NCBI GenBank assembly: GCA_002803225.1 | Contig: NXFV01000757.1 | Location: forward strand, 1-34,240 | Direction of reading: 5' to 3' | Source of the DNA: Gamarada debralockiae | Taxonomy: Eukaryota > Ascomycota > Leotiomycetes > Helotiales > Hyphodiscaceae | DNA length: 34,240 nucleotides | Part shown: positions 12,239-19,991 of the stretch, one piece after another | Layout: each line of letters begins with the position of its first letter | Numbering within the stretch: the first letter of the stretch is position 1 | The notes under the pieces: model-generated | What the model was told of the DNA's origin: nothing | Databases searched by the model: none | Seen by the model: only the letters and a program-made list of their open reading frames with translations | Position numbers and translations under genes: made by a program

Positions 12239-14137
12239 CAATCGATCTGGAGTACGACTGTTCACTATGACCGGCAAAGTCAAGACAAAATCTATTCGAT
12301 TCACTGGGTGGTTATTGTGTAGGATTAGGCGGTTCTATTCTATTACATTCATTGTACATGAGTGGCATATCATGTGCTAGGGATATGGTGGTGTTTAGGG
12401 GAACATACGAAAGAATTGGCACGGTTGGCAAAGGCGTTTTGGGGATCGCTGGTTGGTTCGGCATCTGATTACGCACCTACTTCGGCTGCGGCTGGCGTTT
12501 GGGATGAGGTTATGGCTTGCATGATGATTGTCGTTCAGCCTTGAAGATCCGGTCTCTCTGCTTGGGAGGCATTAGAAATTGGCTTAGGGAGGCTTGTGGG
12601 AATTGTCTATAGGTGGAGGGTGGCAAGAATGGGTGGCTGTTGTGGATATGGCATGCATGGTCTGAAAGTTGATACGTTGCCATGAGAGATGAGATGCGAT
12701 AAGCTGAGCTGAAGATGAATGAAAGAAACAAGATACTTAGCGGAGAGATATCTAATGCGGAGATACATCACCACTACTCAACACGTCTTCCCTCTTTCGT
12801 CTTGATCAAAAAAACAATATCCTCGCCGACAAGCGTCGGGCCTGTCGACTGTCGCACAGTCTCGTTCAAAAAATTCTGCGGTTGAAGCCACAGAAGAGCA
12901 AATGCAGTTCCAAAACCTGTGGGACCTCTGAACATCATTCTTTCTGTCCTTCCACCGCAACGAGCTTTCGCATTGGCAAGTGTGTGATGTTTGGCTACGC
13001 AGAACCCTTCGAACGGAATTCAGGGTGCTAATGGATAGTGACTCTCAGGGAAAAAGCACCATTGACAACGGGAAATCTACCAATAGCGACAACAGCATCG
13101 ACAACGAAAAAGCAAAAAAGTGACCGATTCAAATGGGCGTGATGGCAACAAGTAGTAGCATTCTTATCACAATTTTCTGCACGGGAACCCAAGATGAGGA
13201 TCTGGCTGGCGTTCGCCTTCGGTTTGAAGAACTCGAGGCTGTGATCTGCAATGCTAAGTTCCTGAATCACTCCGCATGCCATCTCCTTTCCACTGCGATG
13301 GATGCCACTCTTCTCGATGTGGTCCCTCTCTTTTACATCATTCTTCAAAACGATCTCGACTTCCACGTAGACCCAGCTCTCCGCCCAAGGCAAACCCGTC
13401 CCAACAGATAAAGGCGAATGCGACGAGCAATCGTCTTCCCGGCGACATAAACGACGGAAGGAACTTCAAGCTATCCCGACCAGCTACATCCCTTCGCTTT
13501 GGAGCACGTGCTGTCCCTGATGCAGGGGTTCTTGAGAAGCTCCGGGAGTAAAGCATGTTGACGATGAGAGATGCGTCGACAGCGACAAATACTTCGACGA
13601 GGGGATGTCGAAATTCAGTCTCTTGCTTGAAGCACTCCGGCCGAAACTATCTCGGTAGTCTATGCACAAATCCGACGAGCGATTGCGTACAGGGTATAGG
13701 CTGCAGATGGTCTGTAGGTCACCATCCACCCATCCTTCTGGTGCATCAGGTTGTAGTGATAGCTGACCTTTCCTTTCGAGTCCTTCATCTTAGGCTTTTT
13801 ATACCTCACAGGCTTATCATTCATGATTGTTTCAACTTCACGCCCGTACGCAGCGTCCCACTCTGGACCGCTATTCGATCGTCAGCGAGAAAGCCCTGGA
13901 GGCTTAACTTTTGCTAGAATTGCGCCAACTGCGGTCAAGACGATGAGCAGCATCAACTTCTGATTGCTCGTCGTTTACAGCATTGATTGCGGTTCTCTGC
14001 TGTGATCAATTTGATCGCAAGAAGAACCGTGCTTCATATTTATAGGCCTTTTCTAGCTTAATTAGTAGACTAGATATAAGAATCTAAAGCTAAGGAAAGA
14101 AGAGAGTAAAAGAGAGTATAGAAGTATTAGTATATAT
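12239..14137. other. Gene-poor stretch with possible decayed coding DNA
   Basis: No intact gene recognised. Open frames of 80-120 codons occur on both strands around 13.0-13.9 kb but overlap each other and match nothing I know. Part of 13.56-13.92 kb looks protein-like on the plus strand except for TAG/TAA codons where CAG/CAA would fit, suggesting an old decayed gene. From about 14.03 kb the DNA turns AT-rich and repetitive, approaching the LTR. Confidence 0.35.
13990..14029. repeat. Imperfect inverted repeat (hairpin)
   Basis: Left arm CGGTTCTCTGCTGTGATCAA and right arm TTGATCGCAAGAAGAACCG pair with a few mismatches around a single-base centre. It lies about 110 bp left of the probable LTR. 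It could be the remnant of a small inverted-repeat element or simply a stable palindrome. Confidence 0.5.
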
Positions 14138-14466
14138 TGTGACGGCTGCACGCAGATAACACCCGAAGGAATGGCATGAACGCGTGTTTGATTGAAAATA
14201 GGAGAACTCTGGAGGGAGCTCGAGCTTATATACAAGTGTGACGGCGGGATCGATGCAAAGGTCTAAAGCGCGGAGTTCAAAGATCACGGTGTATTGTAAA
14301 ATGCTAAGCTAAGGAAGAAAAGAGAGAATATGAGGATCCAATGACCTTTTATACTCTCTAGCCAGCCCTAGCGTCGTTTCATATCCCTCTTAGCCTATAA
14401 ACATAGGAATATAAGAAGTAGCTGTTCACTGTTGTACTAGTTTAGACTACGCTAGTCCCGTGTTAC
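14138..14466. mobile_element. Probable solo LTR, 329 bp
   Basis: The segment begins TGTGACGG and ends CCCGTGTTAC; read on the minus strand it runs from GTAACACGGGAC to CCGTCACA, the usual look of Ty3/gypsy-type LTR ends in fungi. The right end coincides exactly with the point where the kinase reading frame stops making sense (14466/14467). Flanking pentamers are TATAT (14133-14137) and TAGAT (14467-14471), one mismatch, a possible eroded target-site duplication. No internal retrotransposon genes are present. Purine-rich motifs near 14.09 and 14.30 kb are partial copies of each other, so the structure may be nested. Confidence 0.4.
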
Positions 14467-14838
14467 TAGATGTAAGAATCCTTCTTCTGCAAGGTAAGCC
14501 ACGCCCGCCACGATCTGCTATGATCAATGTATGTTCTTGAATGGACTGCGGAAGCTCACCTGTCCGAGGATAGCCGCGAGTTGTCGCTCGTCAGGATAGG
14601 CCGGCGGTCTTACAATCCGCTCAAGGGAGACGGGCATATGCTCAAGGATAACGTAAAGGCCGTTGTCCGTCGTGAAAGCTTCAAGGGCAGTGACGATATC
14701 TCGGTGCTGAAGCTGTCGAAATAGGTGCAGCGTCTTCGCGGAGGCTTCGGCTGAGAATGCTCTCACATGGTTCCGCCTTATTGCCTCCTGTTGTGAGGGC
14801 CATATATGCTGGCCTACGGGTATTATTATAAGTTTCAT
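14467..14838 (-). pseudogene. Protein kinase fragment truncated at LTR edge
   Basis: Part of a eukaryotic protein-kinase-like N-lobe and hinge. Exon 1 (about 14838-14560) includes LHLFRQLQHRDIVTALEAF (alpha-C/beta-4 region) and LYVILEHMPVSLERIV (beta-5/hinge). A good 45-nt intron follows (14559-14515, GTGAGC...GCAG). Exon 2 resumes with IVAGVAYLAEEGFLHL (alpha-E), then runs into the putative LTR after codon 14469-14467 and stops. The catalytic loop (HRD), DFG segment and C-lobe are absent, as is a clear glycine loop upstream. Similar Ste20-like degenerate kinases are common and fast-evolving in ascomycete accessory regions. The conserved intron suggests a gene that worked before the insertion. 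Confidence 0.6.
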
Positions 14839-14993
14839 AGGTGGAGCAAGGTTGAAGCAAGATTGACCACAACCACAAGAACACTTTCTCTTCTAATTTA
14901 CAACAGCAATTTCAGAGTCTGCGCCCTTCAGGCTCATCTTGCTCGACATCATTTTCAAGCACCAAAACTCGTCGCCAACATCACAGACTTTCT

Positions 14994-15776
14994 TCATGGC
15001 TGCAGCGGCGGGGAATAAGCATAATCCAACTGTCGCTTGTTGGTCCCAGCCGTAGCAGACGCCGGCGTCCCAAAAATCGTAACGATATCATCCATCTTAA
15101 TTGCAGTACTACCGGCAACCAGCGGGATGTGGATTTTCGTCCCATCGATGCCTAAGAATGGTATCGGGGGATTCTCTACGAAGAGCCCTGCTGGAGTAGA
15201 AGAGACAGAAAGTTGAATAAGTCCGCTTGAGCCGTAGAGTCTCACCACAATTAATTCAATCCAGCCCTTTTGGCCGGCAAGCTCCGGGATATCTGCATTG
15301 GAGAACATGAAGCGGAAATCGGGCTTGTGATGCACGCCCGCTGTGTCGAATGTCATGCTCGCCATAGCAAACGGACCCTGTGATTGGTAGCCAACCTCGA
15401 AATTGGCGATCTTGGCTTTTCCTGTGGCGAACTCGCCGTAGAAGTAAGAGCCATCAGTGGTAAATTTTGGAGATCGAACCATGGTTGAGCCGAGGATGCT
15501 ACCGGCTCCATCCTTTGCAGTGATGGTCACGACGTTATTGACGCTGATACCGATGCGAGAGTGTGTTCCTGTAGCGAAGGTGCCTTTGATGCTCCAGTTT
15601 GGAAACTCGACAGGCCCGCCATCCTGGGCAGCCAGCAGAGCGTTGCCGAAGGGTGATTTGGGGTCCGAAATTACCTTTCCTTCTGGAGTCACGAAGGTAA
15701 TTCCGGAGTCATTAGAGAACTGATCGCTGACAATGTCGCCCACTGAGAGGTCGGAGAAGGAGATAGTAGTCGTCAT
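14994..15776 (-). CDS. Uncharacterised beta-rich protein, 260 aa
   Basis: Single-exon gene starting at the ATG at 15776 (the frame is open further upstream but without another ATG). It begins MTTTISFSDLSVGD and is rich in alternating Ser/Thr/Gly/Val/Ile strands: GITFVTPEGKVISDP, FPNWSIKGTFATG, IGISVNNVVTITAKD. This suggests a jelly-roll or carbohydrate-binding-like beta-sandwich. No signal peptide, transmembrane segment or cysteine pattern is seen, so it is probably cytosolic. A TATA box lies about 72 bp upstream. It is divergently arranged with the 937-aa gene across a shared 0.9-kb intergenic region. The N-terminal half resembles sandwich domains I associate with uncharacterised bacterial proteins, which is a recollection and not a search result. 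Function unknown. Confidence 0.75.
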   Translation of the reverse strand: MTTTISFSDLSVGDIVSDQFSNDSGITFVTPEGKVISDPKSPFGNALLAAQDGGPVEFPNWSIKGTFATGTHSRIGISVNNVVTITAKDGAGSILGSTMVRSPKFTTDGSYFYGEFATGKAKIANFEVGYQSQGPFAMASMTFDTAGVHHKPDFRFMFSNADIPELAGQKGWIELIVVRLYGSSGLIQLSVSSTPAGLFVENPPIPFLGIDGTKIHIPLVAGSTAIKMDDIVTIFGTPASATAGTNKRQLDYAYSPPLQP

Positions 15777-15847
15777 GGCTGACTTAACACTCAATGGAGT
15801 TTCGGTCCAGAAAGATTCTCAATTCTAATGATTGAAGAAGAGATGGG

Positions 15848-15855
15848 CCTATATA
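15848..15855 (-). promoter_or_regulatory. TATA box of the 260-aa gene
   Basis: TATATAGG on the minus strand, about 72 bp upstream of the ATG at 15776, in the usual fungal position. Confidence 0.5.
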
Positions 15856-16231
15856 GATCTCTCAGGACTGATCGGCAAGTACTGCTAAAGCTGTCTAACC
15901 TGCTGCGGCTTTCAGCTTGTTTCAGCTTGCGGGGCTGAACTCGTCATCCCAGCAGACTTCGAACTGCGTCTTCTTCTGTTGACGGGAAATGCCCTTGTTG
16001 GATTCTATTTTGGGCGCGAGGCGCTCAATCATACTTATGAAAGCCAATGGTGGAGACTTTTCAATAAATGGTGTCCATTTTACTCCACAAGAGAACATCA
16101 GCTGGTGGGAGAACACTGCTGCTTGCTATGAACTTGCTCTTCAAGGTGGAAAGGTTCGCGGCGTTGGTGAAGGAGTGCGGGCTAAGTAATTAGTTGCTCC
16201 CCTTACTTCCATAGGATGCAATATCCATTTA

Positions 16232-16401
16232 CTGAGACTGTGGCTCTTTTTATGATTTTTCATTGGAGTTTCTTTTAGTTGTCTTCAGCCCCGACGCCTC
16301 ACATGATTTCTCTTGTCACATTGCATGGGAGGTTCCGCTTTCTGAGAATGTGGCTCTTTACGATTACCTATTGGACGTCCTCTTGCAGTTGTCTTCAGCC
16401 C
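16232..16401. repeat. Imperfect direct repeat, 2 x 60 bp, 110-bp period
   Basis: Copies at 16232-16291 and 16342-16401 share CTGAGAxTGTGGCTCTTT at the left and AGTTGTCTTCAGCCC at the right, with a diverged middle. They sit between the two divergent promoters and could be duplicated regulatory sites or an old local duplication. Confidence 0.6.
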
Positions 16402-16605
16402 TTTGTCCTACCCCGCATTACGATGGTGTCGGGCGATTAGACGCTACCTGGGATCTGGAATCAAACAAATAAAATTGTTAGAACTAGAAAAGGCTGATAT
16501 TTGATTAGCAGAGAGAGGATTCCTGTCAATTTTATCTGGCCTGGCACCATAGTATTCTATTTCCCGCAGGAGATCTCCATCTCAGCTCATTCTTTGCCAC
16601 TTTCC

Positions 16606-16617
16606 TATATATATATA
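16606..16617 (+). promoter_or_regulatory. TATA box of the 937-aa gene
   Basis: TATATATATATA about 70-80 bp upstream of the ATG at 16687, followed by a CA/CT-rich leader. Position and sequence fit a strong, regulated fungal promoter. Confidence 0.55.
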
Positions 16618-16686
16618 CTGCACTTTCACATTCTGGAATCTTCACTTGCATCAGACAATATCACATAAAATTTGAAGTCCAAGACA

Positions 16687-19600
16687 ATGGCTCCCACGCG
16701 TGTTGGTTTGACAATTACAGAAACACCAAACTACCAGTTTGATTACGATGACTCTCTCCAGGGGACGCCAGATGGTGCTTCACGTACTAATTAATTGGCC
16801 AGGCATGCCGAGAGCGACTTCGCAATGATACTTTCCTGGTTCAACTTTGTTCAATTGGCCGAATTTAACCCCCCTTTCGCTGTCTCTGTCGGCGTTGCAA
16901 GCGGAGGTCCCCACGCGAGGACTGAATTTGATTCCGATTATGTATTCATCACGCTATTTCCTGGCAATGGAAATCCGGCCTCTTATCTTCGCATCTTACT
17001 CATTGCTGAAGTTTCGGAGCTATTCATGAGGGCGCAAAACAGAGGGTGGTGGTATGGTGGCCAGGAAGGATCTCACGGCGAAGCATTGTCCCGTTTTATC
17101 GCCACTCAGTTCTCGCTGACGAGTGGACTCGGTCCCCTCCCATTTGGACTTACAGGTAACTTATGGATGGTACCAGTACAACCTCGACCGGACTACGTCA
17201 ACTACCCTGATTATTCGAGCGGAGCACCAGACGCACAAGTAGGCTGTGGGGTTTTGTTCCTCAACTACCTACATACGCAGCTTAGCTTTCCGATTCCTAG
17301 CATAACTGCCGCTGCGGACAAAGACTTTGGGGGAGTATATCGTCAGCTGACAAGATCTCAATATGACCCCTTTCCAGCCTTCAAAGGACTCATTGCCGGT
17401 GCATTTCCTGAGGGGACTCTCATCACCCCAGACACAAAGCAGGATAACCCTTTTCCTCTGGGTATCCTAACAATTGTGGCTAAGAAAAGCACCTTTGGCC
17501 TCAGTGAAGTTAAAGACTCACTTTCCGGGCCTATATTGGGTTTTCCAACAGCTCTCTATGTTCAGCTTAAGGGTTTCAACAGACAAGCACTTGATGAGCC
17601 TTCCTTCGTCTCCCCTGCCTTCTCCGGGAAAGCTACTTCAGTGAAGGGGATCTCCATCGCGCTTAACCCTTCTGGGTATCAGTTCGAGTTCCCAAATGAC
17701 CAAGGCAGTCCACAGATGATAACGTTTCCGTTCGACATCGCCTTCACTAAAGACTCCGTCCTCCCTATCAACTGGCCATCGGCAGTCGCTGACGAACAGC
17801 AACAAGTGGATGTTAGCATTACAGTACTTGGACTTACCTTGACAACGAGCGCCATTTTCGTGTTCTTTCCTGGTGCAGACCCATATTTCATCAACGTCAC
17901 AGACGACGTCTCTGCCAGCAATGTGGATCGAAACATACCTTCTCTCAGTCAAGATTTAAGAGTCTTTACAGCCACTCCAAACGAGAACAACAACCCAATC
18001 ATCGGACCCGCAAGTATTCCTGAGACACCACCATTCTTCCTGTTCTCAGATACAAATGCCGCTTATCAGTATATTCAGAGTCTGATATTTTGGCTCAACA
18101 AACGTTTCTCAGACCCCAACGGTCTCGATCCCTTTTCTCTGGACATCATGCCTACTCAAACCTACGACGGGGACTCTTCAATCACATCAGGGACGCCTTC
18201 AAATCCAAAATACAATTTCGCCATTGCTCGCGTTCGTATGAATGGTGGGGAAACAGCTCAGGTCACTGCGAAAAACGTGAAGGTCTTTTTCAGAATGTGG
18301 ACGTCCCAGACCATCGATACAGATTTCTTTCCTCTCTCGACATACCCTAGCCTCTCTGACGCTAGTGGACAAGACGTTTGGCCACTCACATCTTTGGGAG
18401 CTACGGAGGTAATAACGACTCGCCACCGACAGCCGCAATTTACCTCCAGCTTCGCATCTCGATCCGCTGAACGAAGAGTATGGCCTGGTCAACAATCGAC
18501 TCATCGGGGTGAACCCAACGAAGCCAGCAGCTTGGGCTTACTTTGGTTGCTTTCTTAACTTCGACGATCCCATTGATGGTGGTCGAACAGTAAAGGCAGC
18601 AATGAAATCTGGCCACCATTGCTTGGTTGCACAGATCGTTTTCAATGAAACTCCGATCCCAGTGGGTGCCACGACTTACAACTCCGACAAACTTGCACAA
18701 CGCAACCTGAATGTTACCTATTCGGACAATCCTGGCTCAGCTGCTACTCACATGATCCCTCAAACCTTCGAAATTCGTCCAACAGCTGCTGTTGGCTCGA
18801 CTAACGCCCAAGATGACTTCGATGAGTTGATGGTTAATTGGGGAAACACCCCGGAGGGAAGCATTGCGAGTATCTATTGGCCTCAAGTGACAGCGATAGA
18901 AGTCATCCAGCTCGCTCGAGATCGCTATTCAACCCAGTTACTATCAGCATCAGACCCACACACAATCCAGTGCAAAGTGACTCGAGGATATTCTTACATC
19001 CCTATACCTACAGGAACAGGGCAGACGTTCGCTGGTTTGTTTACTATTGACCTCCCTTCGAACGTCGTCAAAGGTCAGGAATTCAACGTCATCGTCTACC
19101 GACTTTCGAGCACGTCAGGTAATATTATTCCCCCAACCGGGCCACCGAAATTCTCTTCTCTTGACTCCCCGCTACTGTTCAAGGTCAGGATGCAATTTCA
19201 CCCACGGGGAATACTATCAAGTGGCGTTACATCGCCGGTTCTTTCCAGATCAAGATCCCAGTGAGGACTGCGCCGGAAATCCTTCCCACAGAAAGAGACT
19301 CACTCGCAATTTTCAAATGGCGTTTACAACAAACCTCACCTACGAGTCGCTGGTATCTGGTCCTGGTGAGATATATAGAATATCTTGGAGCGAGAGTTGA
19401 TGGGTTGGGTGGAGATGCAGCTGATATCCCGGCCTCTCCTCAAGGTGCGCCTCCACTCGAAGACCCTGATTGCGAGAAGAAGATATGCGGGAAGGTGTGT
19501 GCCGTGTGTTACGATAAATGCGGGAAGTTTGAGGGATTCACGCTGAAGTGCCGCTCTGGAAAAGAGGCTGTCCGTTGCGCGAGCGACGATTTGTTGGATC

Positions 19601-19701
19601 TCGTCATGCGGTGTTGGAAGGTAGGCAATTACGTTTGTGTCTATCTGTCAGATGAAGGGGAGCTTGTGAGAGTGGAAATTTGTGGCAGGGAGGAATTTTG
19701 A
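16687..19701 (+). CDS. Uncharacterised multidomain protein, 937 aa
   Basis: Four exons: 16687-16736, 16803-18408, 18479-19118, 19184-19701. Introns are 66 nt (GTTTGA...CCAG, with TACTAAT branch), 70 nt (GTAATA...AGAG, with GCTGAAC) and 65 nt (GTAATA...CAAG); total 2814 nt. What first looks like two frameshifts is resolved by introns 2 and 3. Residues about 18-230 look metallopeptidase-like: a helix with AEVSE (85-89) sits where HExxH would be expected, followed by EGSHGEALSRFIATQF (from 105) and VGCGVLFLNYLHTQL. Both histidines of HExxH are missing, so catalysis is unlikely. The middle has HHCLVAQI (598-605) and SDKLAQRNL (621-629). After GLGGD comes a Cys-rich C-terminal domain (about 862-937) with GKVCAVCYDKCGKFEGFTL. 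No signal peptide. Function unknown; I recall similar motifs in unnamed bacterial proteins. Confidence 0.75.
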
Positions 19702-19991
19702 ATGATGACGTTAAAATTCGAAAGATTAATGAAGGCAGCTTGCTGTCTTGCATTCTCATTGTTAGGTTCAATCGGTAGTTGAGAAATTTCGTAGGAAGGA
19801 TAGGGAATTCAACCCAAATGCCATTTGCTTGGCACTAAAGAATTTCACAATACCCTGTTTTGTGAGCTGGTGTACGAAGTAGCTCAGCAGCCAAGGCATT
19901 GTTCAATGTTTCTGAACGATTTATTTGACATTGTGCCTATTCGCTCAACGTGGGTAATGACGACTTGGAGAGCTTTTATTCTCCTACCCCA

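Larger units (their letters stand above)
15777..16686. other. Shared divergent intergenic region
   Basis: Separates the 260-aa gene (minus) from the 937-aa gene (plus) and holds a TATA box close to each start. It also contains a duplicated 60-bp segment (16232-16401). A short minus-strand open stretch at 15922-16116 ends with a motif reminiscent of the C-terminal region of the RGG protein encoded at 22.9-24.2 kb. Confidence 0.5.

Noticed and set aside
13028..13411. Overlapping 121- and 92-codon frames on opposite strands
   Set aside because: They exclude each other, and neither shows a domain, signal peptide or splice context worth annotating.
18408..19184. Apparent double frameshift in the 937-aa gene
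   Set aside because: Introns 18409-18470s (GTAATA...AGAG, to 18478) and 19119-19183 (GTAATA...CAAG) with good branch points restore one frame and a total length divisible by three, so the gene is called intact.
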